Origin: Phanerodontia chrysosporium
Lineage: Eukaryota; Basidiomycota; Agaricomycetes; Polyporales; Phanerochaetaceae
Reading direction: 5' to 3'
Length of the DNA stretch: 64,000 nt
NCBI GenBank assembly: GCA_001910725.1
Contig: MJGA01000030.1
Coordinates: 1 to 64,000 of the forward strand
Made by a program: the position numbers and the translations under genes
The notes under the pieces: model-generated
The model's input: the letters and a program-made list of their open reading frames with translations, nothing else
Told to the model about the DNA's origin: nothing
Databases searched by the model: none
Shown here: positions 45,118-56,000 of the stretch, one piece after another
How positions within the stretch are numbered: position 1 is the stretch's first letter
Layout of the letters: each line of letters begins with the position of its first letter

Positions 45118-46688
45118 TCATGCCCAACCCCATACCGTCTGTGGCGGTCCATGGGCTAGGCCAACTGCATCCCTGAAGCCCGAAAATTCGTCGTCGAGCC
45201 CTGCGCATGCTGGATTTGCGGCACGTATTGAGTACGCCTCGGCGAGAAGCTTGTTCAAACGCTACAACGCTCATCAGACTCATAGGAATGGCACACGAAG
45301 AGAGGGGCATACAAACCTCGATGCGCTTCTCGAAAGTCGGATGCGTGTAGAGGAAGTTGACGTTGAGACCGCGGTTCTGCTTGTCTATCTGCTCCATACG
45401 CTGAAAGACTCTGGCGAGACAGGGCGGTTAACTCGTGATACCGTGAAGAAAGCATAGTGGGACATACGCCGGTGCTGCAGCCGGGTTGTAGCATGCCTTT
45501 GCCGCAAGCTTCAGACCGATCTCGTCCGCTGTCCACATTAAAGGTCAATTGCCATGATCAACTGAAATGCGGCAGCGCACCTTCAAGTTCCTGTTTGCGC
45601 GAGTTTGGCAGCTCTAGCAGTAGTGTTGACAGCATCGATGAGAAGCCAAAGTCCAAGCCTATGACCGACAACAGCGTCGAGAATAGAAGGAAGATCTTGC
45701 TCGATGAATAACGCTCTAGGCTGTGCTTTGCCACTGGGCGAGATTTAGTCTTCTCCTAGCCAGGGCTCAAGATTAGCTGACCTGCATGCGCGATCTCTGG
45801 ACAAGCGGTATATCAATGGAAGGCTCTCTCTATATAATGTGAATGTGATACGCACCGTGTCCTATAACCGCTGCGAGGCCCTCTTCATCCCTCGCCAATG
45901 GCAGAATTCCTGTGAAGACAATGACCGTGCCTAACCTTGGAGTGAGTGGCTAGCACCCGGTGATCCGGATGACTTGTTATGCCCACCGAAGCTAGCCATC
46001 GCGTTCACGACCTTATCGTCTTTGACAACCATCAGCTCCCATTCCTTGTCTTGTGCACCCGCAGGGCGCTGCCCGCAGGGCTCACGTACGCATCGTCGTG
46101 TGGTATTGCGAGCCATGGCGCAGCAGCAGGCGTCGAGGACTTCAGGTGTCCAAGCCCGTTTGCCTCAATGATACGCGTCACGATGCGATGGACATGTCGC
46201 GTGAGGGGGTGGTCGGGAGGGAGGGTCTTCGCTCCTAGCTCAGCACGGAGCTGCCGACGGGACTCTGCGGTGAGCTGCGGTCGCTGTCAGCGCTGCGACG
46301 CAAAGGGGGTCGGGATCCAACGCACGCGGGCCTCCATGCGCGGGCTGACGTCCATGAATCGCCATCGCCCTGTCTCTGGCACCTGCTCGAGGCTGTGGCG
46401 GGACGGCTGTTACGGCTGAACGGGAGGCGCGAGAGCGAGGCGGGATACGCACTGTGCCACATAGTACACGCCACAGCCGCCGACGAGCAGCGCAAATACC
46501 CGCTCGCGCGTGCTCCAGCCCGTCGCATCCCACCATGGCTTGTGTGGCCGCCCTGGGACGTCGTCGAAGCGAACATACCGCACCCGCCGCGGAAGGCTGC
46601 TCGAGAAGTGTCGCGGGAGTGTCGTGCGTGTGAGGCTGCTGAGTCTTGTAGTCGAGCGAATGCTTCTGCTGAAATGTATTCCGAACAT
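45118..46688 (-). CDS. oma1: OMA1-like mitochondrial M48 metallopeptidase
   Basis: Starts MFGIHFSRSIRSTTRLSS at 46688: a typical Arg/Ser-rich mitochondrial presequence, followed by a membrane-type segment (VFALLVGGCGVYYVAQ). The catalytic part reads ELMVVKDDKVVNAMASFGG, then VFTGILPLARDEEGLAAVIG and the zinc site HEIAHAVAKH. The third zinc ligand is in EADEIGLKLAAKACYNP. A conserved THPTFEKRIE lies near the end. The HEIAH codons are split over three exons, with a 15-nt micro-exon (45796-45782) in the middle. The last exon ends at the TGA at 45120-45118. OMA1 is a stress-activated protease of the mitochondrial inner membrane that acts in quality control and on membrane-remodelling GTPases. One upstream splice (about 46085-46055) is unresolved. 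Confidence 0.85.
45782..45796 (-). other. 15-nt micro-exon carrying the OMA1 active-site motif
   Basis: Reads AGATCGCGCATGCAG on the minus strand, between TTGTCCAG and GTCAGC. The preceding exon ends CAC-G, so the join gives His-Glu-Ile-Ala-His-Ala, then Val completed by the next exon at 45733. The flanking introns are 59 and 48 bp. Confidence 0.8.
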
Positions 46689-46913
46689 GGTCGTCGCGAG
46701 AGGCAGAGAGCGAGGTATATGCTAGCAGGAGCTGAGGGTCGGACAGAATACTGCAGGCAGACATCATGCCGAAGCGAAGCCGCGGCAACATTGGCGTTTC
46801 GTCAGCACCGTTTGCTCAGCATCAGGCCCAGCAACGAGGGACTACAGGCAAGCATACATATTTGAGAGCTGTCTCTATCTATGTACACTGTCTTAACCCA
46901 TGCATATGTGCTC

Positions 46914-48208
46914 TCATTCTCTCTTGTCCACTCCCTGTGCTTTGGTCTGTGAGATGTAATGCTGACGCTTTTCGAGGTCTACGAGAGCATGTCAATATAG
47001 TTCCACATTTGATCCTTAGCTAGGAAACTCACCATGAGCCCACATTGCGGCGCCGATCCTGTTAGACACAGTAAAGAGCAGCCCGATGACAGGGATACCC
47101 TCAAGAAGAGCAGCAGTGAAACCAAAAGCTGGAATTGGGCGAGTCTCAGGGCGCGTTGTGTAGCCGAATAAGCGAGACACGCACCGCGATAGTCCCACTT
47201 GCGCTCTTCGACAAAGACCGCAACTTGGTCTTCGGTCATCTTCTTGGCCTTGAAGTACTGTCGTGGGACGTCAAGGGATTGCCCATGCAAACGCATTATA
47301 ATGCAGCCTTACAGGACGATGCAGATGTCGACCGGTGCCCAGAGCTCGCAGCCACGCTGAAAGGACGATGCCAACAATAGGCACAAGGTGCAACGGGGTC
47401 AGCGCCACTTGGGCACTGTCAGCAAAGCAGATGCACCTCCGGACGGAAACTCACGCTTGATCGCGATGCGCCCGAAGGGGCTGCCGGCAAAGCGGGTGAG
47501 GAGCGAGCGGCTCGGCCTGGGCGGGTTGTCCCACTCTTCGACGTACGGTCCCCAGAACGAAGGGTCTTTCGCACGCGAGATGACGGTCTGCTCGTACACG
47601 CGGTCGCGTGCTATGCGGATGTTCTTCGAGAGGAAAAAGGTCAGAATCGCGGTCGCTTGCGTCGCGACAAACGTAAGCGTGGCATCTGCGGGAGGGTGAG
47701 GCGACAGTGCACAGCAAAGAGATACAGGGACGAACAAGTCGGGAGGTCAAACGGCATGTGAATGCCAAAGACTGCGTCGCGCGAGAGGCCTGTCACAGAT
47801 GGTGACCTGTCAAGGTCAGATGGCTGGCGTTTGCACTATAGACAGGACGCGTACTTGATGAGGAATATCTCCACAAACTTCCGCTGGATCTTGAATGTCA
47901 GGATCGCCTTCACGCGTCGGGGTCAGCACGTCAAGTTCCCGTGCACACAACCTGCCACACACCCATGCGAGCGCAACGCCTGCACCTCTGAAAGCGCCGT
48001 GTTTGCATTTATCCCATGCAGGCCGCGTCAAGCTCTTGTCCGTCAGGAGGCGATATACGCCTACAACCACATACGATGGCGGGAACTGCAGACGCGCTGT
48101 TGCTGAGCGCAGCTCAGCCGGAACATTCGCAATGTGTGGCTCAGGAAGGCCACCCGGAATAGTGTGGTCGCTGTGGGTGAGCTTGTCGGTGACTTGGGCG
48201 TTGGACAT
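46914..48208 (-). CDS. EI24/RRT8-like multi-pass membrane protein
   Basis: Starts MSNAQVTDKLTH at 48208 and ends KAQGVDKRE before a TGA at 46916-46914, with about seven exons. Membrane segments are visible at about 48030-47960, at 47690-47620 (ATLTFVATQATAILTFFL) and at 47140-47040 (AFGFTAALLEGIPVIGLLF). The last is followed by the family hallmark SNRIGAAMWAHDLEKRQH, spliced across the final intron (about 47026-46981). This matches the fungal outer-spore-wall RRT8/LDS and etoposide-induced EI24 group, multi-pass proteins of internal membranes or lipid droplets. The exact role in basidiomycetes is unknown. Neighbours OMA1-like and eIF3a are unrelated in function. Confidence 0.75.
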
Positions 48209-49574
48209 GGTTGCAAGATGGACGTACGGGAACAAGACGCTGCGGATGGAACATGGTATACTGGCGCCCATACGAAGCACCGCGCCGAGGACAAACATCG
48301 AATCGGTGGCATTTTATCCATAATGACAAGAATATACATAGGAGACTCATCGTAAGCACACCGAGATCTTCAGTTTACTATTGAGATGATGGGTCGACTT
48401 TTCCTTAGACTGCAACCAAGCCGTAATTCGCCACGGACCGTCAATCCTGTACGCTAGCCGCGGCATATGCAGCGCCATCGAACTCGAGACGCGGAGCTCG
48501 ACTCGTATTACACCAGCGAAGGTGCTCTGGCTGAAATGCTCGTCAGCGACTGACAGTTCCGAGCGGAGTGTCGCAAAGTCCGCCTCATGAGCAGCGTCTA
48601 CAACATCGAACACGCCGGCGTGCACCCAAACGACGTCAGGTGGTAGCAGGGGGTGTGCTCACCGCCTCGCTCATGCCTCGTCGCCTAGTTCTCCTTCAGC
48701 CGCCTCTCGAGCAGCACGTCGAGCTCCTTCGCCTTCTGCGCCGCGACATCAATGGTGCGCAGAACTCGTCTGGCGCAAGCGGTGCGCAGCCGGCCTTCTA
48801 CACGACGCAAAGCACGTCTGCGGACAGACGCTGCTCAAGCACCGACGGGTCAAGCACACCTAGCGCTGTCGCGTCGGAGAGTAGGCGAATGGGAAGCAGT
48901 GCTGCATGTGGTGTATCGAGAGCGCGGCGGGCGTGCGGGCGTGCGGGCGTGCGGGCGTGCGGGCGTGCGGGCGTGCGGGCGTGCGGGCGTGCGGCAGGAT
49001 GGTGCCACACATTGACCGCTGCAGGCGCTCTGCGCCACATCCTGGCTCACTCACTCATATTGAGTGTGCTGTCTGAGAATTTGGCCAAGCGTACTACGAG
49101 AGAAATAAGCACAAAATCCATGAGCATAGAAATTGAAGCCAGTCCTACATCTAACCAGCGAAATTCGTCAAGTCACCAACAAGTGAGCAAACTCAGGTCA
49201 TATCGACATGCACATATACCGTGTATAAGTACTCTCTGAAGAGGGCAGCACAGACTCTTTTGCCTTCCGTGAGGTCGTGCTGGTCGAGGTCGGACGAACT
49301 CTCCCCAAGCCTGCCATATGCATCCAGGCGCTTCACCGCTTCAAAGCGCCTGAACTTCAATCTCCGCACAAATCTTTGATGGGAGCTTAGGCTGCATGCA
49401 TCCACAAACTTTGCTCATCGTCGACCGCGACGTACAGCAGGCCTTTGACGTCGACGAGAGCTCCGGGACAGCGATCAGACACCTTCTGACGCTGATCCTC
49501 AACTAAAACTAGTGAGTGTGCACGATCCCCAGACTATCTGAGCCACATATACCAACTTTTGCGCAGGCGCAATC
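48209..49574. other. upstream region of EI24-like and eIF3a genes, with possible unassigned exons
   Basis: This stretch contains an 8 x 8-bp repeat and three minus-strand stretches with coding-like codon choice (about 48640-48370, 48810-48685 and 49495-49394). I could not join them into one gene, and I recognise no domain. The second ends at a stop after LLERRLKEN. Treat it as a possible small multi-exon gene or decayed gene. Confidence 0.3.
48931..48994. repeat. minisatellite, eight perfect 8-bp units
   Basis: GCGTGCGG repeated eight times without a mismatch. The period is not a multiple of three. The frames through it give Ala-Arg-Pro-His-type repeats in all three phases, which are artefacts of the repeat. 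Confidence 0.85.
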
Positions 49575-52500
49575 ATGGCACCGTTCTCCAAGCCCGAGAC
49601 AGTCCTCAAGCAGGCGGAGGGCCTTGTCTCTGTCGGACAGACCCATGCAGCCCTGCAGTCCCTGACCGAAATGTTCTCCTCAAAACGATTCCGCTCTACC
49701 CCTCTTGCATCCCTCGAGCCCATCATGTTGCGCTTCGTCGAGCTTTGCGTCGACATGCGGAAGGGTCGCACCGCCAAGGAGGGTCTCATGCAGTACAAGA
49801 ACATCGCGCAAAACACAAGCGTTCAGTCCATTGAGGTTGTCATCAACCGCTTCATCCAGCTCGCAGACGCGAAGGTGCAGGAGGCGCAGGAAAAGGCTGA
49901 TAAGGCGGTGGCGGTGGACGTAGACGATCTGGAGGCGAGCGAGACACCCGAGAGCATCCTACTTGGCGCGGTCAGTGGGGACCAAAACAAGGACAGGACC
50001 GACCGGGCTCTGGTCACCCCCTGGCTCAAGTTCCTCTGGGAAAGCTACCGCACCGCCCTCGAGACACTGAAAAACAATGCCAGGCTGGAAGTTGTCTACC
50101 AGGTGGGTGCTTACGCGCGCTGCGACGAATTCACCTTAATGAGGATGTGTAGCAAATCGCGCAACAAGCGTTCCGCTTCTGTTTGAAGTACCAGCGCAAA
50201 GTCGAGTTCCGCCGCCTCTGCGAGACCCTTCGCCTTCACCTGTCGAACGTCGCGAAATATTCGCACCAGCCGCACTCCATCAACCTCTCCGATCCCGAGA
50301 CGCTGCAGCACCATCTCGACACGCGCTTCGCGCAGCTGAATACTTCTGTCGAGCTCGAGCTTTGGCAAGAGGCATTCCGCTCCGTAGAAGATATCCACAA
50401 CCTCCTCACAATGGCGAAGAAGGCGCCCCGCCCCGCTATGATGGCTAACTATTACGAAAAGCTCACCAAGATCTTCCTGATGAGCGGCAATGCCCTCTAC
50501 CATGCCGCCGCCTGGGGTCGCTACTACACTGTCTTTACCGCCATAGGCGGTAAGTCTGACGAGGAGGTCCGCCGCTTGGCGGGTCAAGTGCTCGTTAGCG
50601 CTTTGGCTGTGCCCGTAGGTTCGAAGACTGATAGCGAGGATGGCAAGGGCAAGAACCAGCGCTTAACCGCCCTTCTTGGCTTGTCCAAGACCCCCACCCG
50701 TCAGGGCTTGCTAAAGGATGCTGTAAGTTGACCAAGAATCTGCCACATTGCTGACAGTCCTGACTTCGCTGTATAGCTCTCCCGCAACGTTCTAAAGCTC
50801 TCCCCTGAGCCGATCAAGGAGCTTTACAATATCCTTGAGGTGACATTCGACCCGCTCACTCTCTGCTCGACCATCGCACCTCTGTTCCAGTCTTTGCAAA
50901 GCGATGCCAGCTACTCGCAGTACCTTCCGCTCCTGCAGCACGCCCTGCTCTCTCGACTGCTGTCGCAGCTTTCTCAGGTTTATTCCTCAATCAAGATCGA
51001 TAACCTCCTCGAGCTTGTCGCGCCCCTGCGTGCGAGTACTACCGAGGGCTCGAGTGTCTTCGATGAGGAACAAGTTGAGGCATATGTGATGGGCTGTGCA
51101 CGCCGCGGCGAGCTCAACATCCGCGTGGATCATGCCGCAGGCAGCATCACGTTTGTCGACGGCACGTTCTCCGTCATCGAGGACCCCAGCTCAAGCACGA
51201 TGGCCGCCACGGGCGCGATCCAGCCGTCGACGTCCGAGGCCGTCAAGACGCGCCTGAGCAGCCTTGCCACTTGTTTGCACAACTCTCTTGCGACTTTGTA
51301 TCCACCTGCGCCGTTGTCCGCGGAGGAGCAGCAGACTCGCTTCGCCGCCCTCGTCGCCGCGGCACAAGCCGAGCGCAAGGCCCTGCAGGTCCGCCGCGCC
51401 ATCGTCGCGCGCCGTCGCGAGCTCGCGATCGAGCTTGCTGCGCGCAAGGAGAAAGAGGAGGCCAGCCGCCGTGTCGAGGCCAGTCGCAAGGAGAAGGAAG
51501 AGGCCGAGCGTCGTCGCGTTGAGGAAGCTCGCCGCAGAGAGGTTGAGCGTGCGCGCAAGGAGATTGAGGCGATTCGCACCGAAGAAGCTCGCAAGCTTGC
51601 GCAGAGTCTCAAGGAGAAGGGTACCCTCAAGGTCGACGTCAACGTAAGTGGTGCTATCGGGTATTGCGTGCATTTCTAACTTAAAATGTACCGGTAGGAG
51701 ATGGAGAACCTCAGCACGGACAACCTCATGCGGCTTCAGGTCGAACAACTCGAGAAAGAGAAGCGCGAGCTCAACGAGAAGATGCGCATCATCGCAAAGC
51801 GCATCGACCACATCGAGCGTGCATACCGCAAGGAGGAGCGCCCGCTGCTCGCCAAGGACTACGAGCTCCAGCAGGCGAACGACCGTGCGGCGCACGAAGC
51901 TGCGCAGAAGACACGCATAGAAACCGCTCGCCTTGCACACCAACAGGACCTCGAGACGAAGCGCCGCCTCCTCCGCATCATGGACGACTATAAGGCCTAC
52001 CGCGAGGTCGTCGTCGGCAAGCGTAGCGAGGAGTTCGCTCAGCGCCAGAAGCTTGCGCAGAAGAAGATTGAGGAGGAGAAGGCCAAGCGCCGCGCCGCCG
52101 TTCTCAAACAGCGCGAGGAAGAGCGTCTCCGCCGCGAAGAGGAGGAACGCCTTCGTCGCGAGCAGGAAGAAGAGGAACGCAGGCAGGAGGAGGGTGAGTT
52201 GCTATCTATGATCCCTCCTGACGCACAAACTGACGGTCGTTCCTTCCAGCCCGCCGTGCCGAAGAGGAGCGTCGCCTTGCGGAGGAAGAGGCCGCGCGTG
52301 CCGCCGAGGAGGCCAAGAAGCGCGAGGCCGAGGAAAAGGCCGCCGCGCTGCGCCGCGAACGCGAGGCCGAGCGCCAGGCCGCGCTCGAGAAGGCGCGTCT
52401 GCAGCAGCAGCGCGAGGAAGAGGCGGAGCAGCGTCGCCTCCAGCGTGCTGCCGAGCGCGAGCGCGAGCGTCTCGGTGCTCGTGCCCCTGCCGCCGCCGCC

Positions 52501-52860
52501 GCCGCCGCCCCGGCTGCCCGCGCCCCCGTCGCCGAGGAGGGTGTCTGGCGGCGCGGCGCTGCTGCCCCCGCGCCCTCGACCCCGACCCGCGCGCCCGCTG
52601 CGCTCCCGGCGGAGAGCACCGGCAGGTACCGCCCCGGCGCGTTCTCGGCCGCAGGGGGTGGAGGTGGATGGCGTGCTCGGGAGGCTGCCAAGCGTGAGGC
52701 GGAGGCTGCGGGTGGTGCGGGATCCGCTCCTGCGTCCCGCCCTGAATCGCCTGCACCAAGGAGGGAAGAGCCTTCGCGTGATGACGATGGCTTCCAGACT
52801 GTGCCCGCCCGGGGTGCTGGTGGCGGTGGTCCCTGGCGGCCGCGCCGCGGCAGGGCTTAA
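49575..52860 (+). CDS. tif32: eukaryotic translation initiation factor 3 subunit A
   Basis: Five exons, 49575-50102, 50153-50722, 50777-51643, 51698-52193 and 52250-52860, sum to 3072 nt, 1023 aa plus stop. The N-terminal helical repeat and PCI region (residues about 1-500) begins [19 protein letters not shown] and includes [19 protein letters not shown]. The middle is a long charged coiled coil of Arg/Glu/Lys (about 560-900; [15 protein letters not shown] type). The C-terminus is Ala/Gly-rich with RYRPGAFS and ends PWRPRRGRA. eIF3a is the scaffold of eIF3 and binds the 40S ribosome in the cytosol. Length and order match fungal orthologs. All introns are short with GTAAGT, GTGGGT or GTGAGT donors. 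Confidence 0.95.
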
Positions 52861-53091
52861 GCTCTTGCATCATTTATGCTCGCTCCCTCTGTATACATTC
52901 CCCCAGATCACATCTTTGTACATACGCACGAGCATGCAATGTCTGGTTTTTTATGCGCTGATTAACTTACGTATGTGAACATGGTACTCTACAGTACTAG
53001 TGTAACGATGCAGTTCTACAGGTGATGGATAACGAGATTGTCCCTACAGAGTCCCTTGAGAGCACAATAATGAATGAACGGCGGGTCAGTG
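52861..53091. other. convergent 3' region
   Basis: Between the stop codons of eIF3a and the Cch1-like gene. Nothing recognised. Confidence 0.5.
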
Positions 53092-56000
53092 TCATGACTC
53101 TTCTTCTGCGGCTTCAAGCAGCAGTTCTGAACATACAGCTGTCAGCGCGGATTAAGACGATAGCTGTAACCCGACACTTACCTCCCCACATGGAATTTTG
53201 CATCGACGAGAGAACGTTACCAGCGTCCTCGTCAACAACACGCGACTCCCGTGAAGATGCGTCAAACCTGGTTACACAAGATGTCAGCATAACGAAATGA
53301 GCGTCAGACACAAACACGTACGAGCTACGCATGCCTGTGTCGCCAATGGACAGCATGCTGACGTCACTCACGCGGCGGCTCCTCTGCAGAGTGCTGCGCG
53401 AGGGGGTCTCGAATGCAAGCGACAGTTCTGGCGTGATACCGCCGTAGCTAGGGGATGGCGTATCGGGATCCATGAAGCGGGAGGTATGCTGCCCTGGGGA
53501 GGTGATGTCCCGTGTGGTGGATGGAGGCGTGACGGGCTCTCCGGCGTCGACGACGATGTCAGGCAGTCCTAGGTATACATGGTGAGGATAAGGAAGGGGG
53601 GACGAAGAGTACAAGCATACCCTGCTGTGCTAGTTTCTGCAACCGGAGTTGCTCCTTCATGGCAAGGTACCGCCGGCGGTGAGATATCATGAGGAGCAGA
53701 GACTGCACACGGTCGAAGTCAACCAAGTCGGTAACGAGTTTGTTGGTCTCATTCCGAACTACGAGATCTTGCAATCTGAGAAGAATCATGAGTCCCGATA
53801 TCTTTACACCAACATGCGCACACATACACTAAGGCATCCTGGTCGACGATAAGCTTGTGGTGTGCGAGTAGGAGCAGCATGTTCGTGAAAGAGATTCCTT
53901 TGCCGGGCTCGTAAGAGATCCGGGCTTCGTGATAGAGTCGATTCCAGAGGTTTTTCCTTCGCTTGATCATTTGGCGATCTATACTGTTGACGTTCATCTG
54001 CAGCTTGCGGATGTCTATCGGGTATGTGGGACACTGATCTTCTGCCTTGGACCTTGCCATGATGTTGTGGACACTCCACTCCGTTGGGTATATTTTGACT
54101 TCGAATATTCCGGATAATCGCTGTGTCGTATGACGTTAGAGCATGTTGACGTAACTGTAGACAGAGGCGTACCGAGAAGAAAGGGACGAATTTGTTTCGC
54201 TCCAAGTATCCGGTCTTGGGGTTCGCAAACTCGGCCCAAACCTTCTTGAACGAGCGCATCTCTTCACGAGTGATCTCCTTGGAACCGCCTGTCATCTGGA
54301 ATACGTAGTTGAAGCTCTCAACTACCACACCTGGAAGGCTGTTAGCTCTGGCGATCACGTCGATGATAGCAGCATCTTACCAGTGAACAAGTTCGCGAAG
54401 ATGTACTGCATAGTGCGTTTTTTCTTCGTCAGGGATAGTCAAACAGGGACGAGCACCGTGCTCACCATGCTAAGGAGGTTCCAAGCAATGAACAAGGTGA
54501 AAGCCCAGCCGACGCTCCCGCAGTCAGAGTCGCTATTGGTGGACGATGAGTTGGTGCAGCGAGGGTACACCAAAGCACTGCAGTAATGGTTAAATACCAG
54601 GATAAGCTTTGAAATGGGACTCAATGCTTACTAGTCGTGCATATACTGGTTCCATCCTTCGCTGCGCAGGAAGTCAGCATGCGCAATGGTCTTCATCCGA
54701 ATGTAAACTCACCCTGTCGTCATGAATGCAAGCATCACCAACGCTTTCGGCATCGACGAGTAGTTCTGGTTGCGACCTTCCCCGGTACTCCACTTGGTCA
54801 AGCTGAATACTTCCACGTAGAGAATGGCGAAGAAAAGGAAGAGAACCATCCACAGGCTCAATAGACTGAGGATGACAGGGAGACTCGCGCTGTACAAATG
54901 TGAGAAACATTGATCACGGCTGGAAACAAAGCACGTACACTGCGGTCTTGAATAGCTTATTCAAACTATTGGTTCGCTGTACGAGCTTGAATGCGATCGA
55001 AGTAATGAATAACTTTTGCAGCTGCTGGACGGCGAAGCCCCCAGCGTTGAACCGGACGACGATAATAGTGATGAGGCTACCACCAGCGACGATGATGTCG
55101 AAAATATTCCACCCGTTGGCACTGTAGCTGCTCCAGCCAAGGCCATACAGCCGGACGGCGATGTCGATGAGGTAGACAATGGTGATACCCAGGAAGAAAT
55201 CGGCTGCCGAGAATATACAGATCAGATAATGTAACTTGCGTTTGTGAGCGAACTTACTCCGCAAGTCGTCGAAGGCATGCTGAGGAGCGAAAGTCTGCGT
55301 CATCAAGGCAATGACATGCAAGACAAACAGAGCTGTCATCATCCTGTGCCACCATCCATGCTTATGGACAGCCCGGTCATAGCACCACGCTCTAACGGGC
55401 CAAGTAGGTCGAGTCTTTGGACGTTTTGAAGGGCGCTGTCGCTTGATGAGCTTCTGCAAGTCTATCCACTCCCGCTGGGGTTGCGTTAGGAAGGCACTTC
55501 CCGTCCTTGACGTGAAGTTACCAATAATGATACTAGCAAACAACGTTAGCCGGTACAGCAGATATGACTGACAGGGACATACCTGACGAATAATGTCAGG
55601 ATGACAACTCCACCGAGGAGGTTATAGATGAGGAAGAAGATGGCGTTGGCCTGCGACGCATTCTGCTGCGGCTGTTTGCCCGCGCCAGTTATGCTGACCG
55701 CTATAGACATGACGTCGATCCAGCCTTCCAGCGAGACAATCTCGAAGAGGATCAACAACGACGCGCGGAACGAGTCGAAGGAGAATTTCGTCGAGGGTTG
55801 AGGATTGTCCCAAACGCGAGGTACCAGAAAAGTGAACGCATCCTGGCCCTGGCTGTTCTGCATGACAGCGTTGCTGTACTCGTTGACGCAGCCGTCGATG
55901 GAGGGTACACTGCCGTCGTTGCATTCGTTCATGAGGCCGGCGAATATGTTTGTCCCCCAAACCGCATACGGGATCATGTAGAGAATCGCCAACAGCGCAG

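Noticed and set aside
48800..49060. Ala/Arg/Pro/His repeat proteins in several minus-strand frames
   Set aside because: All three frames give similar repeats because of the 8-bp DNA repeat; none is a credible protein.
51130..51943. Minus-strand frames of 170-250 codons within eIF3a
   Set aside because: They mirror the Arg/Glu coiled-coil coding region of eIF3a, whose exons sum exactly to 1023 codons.
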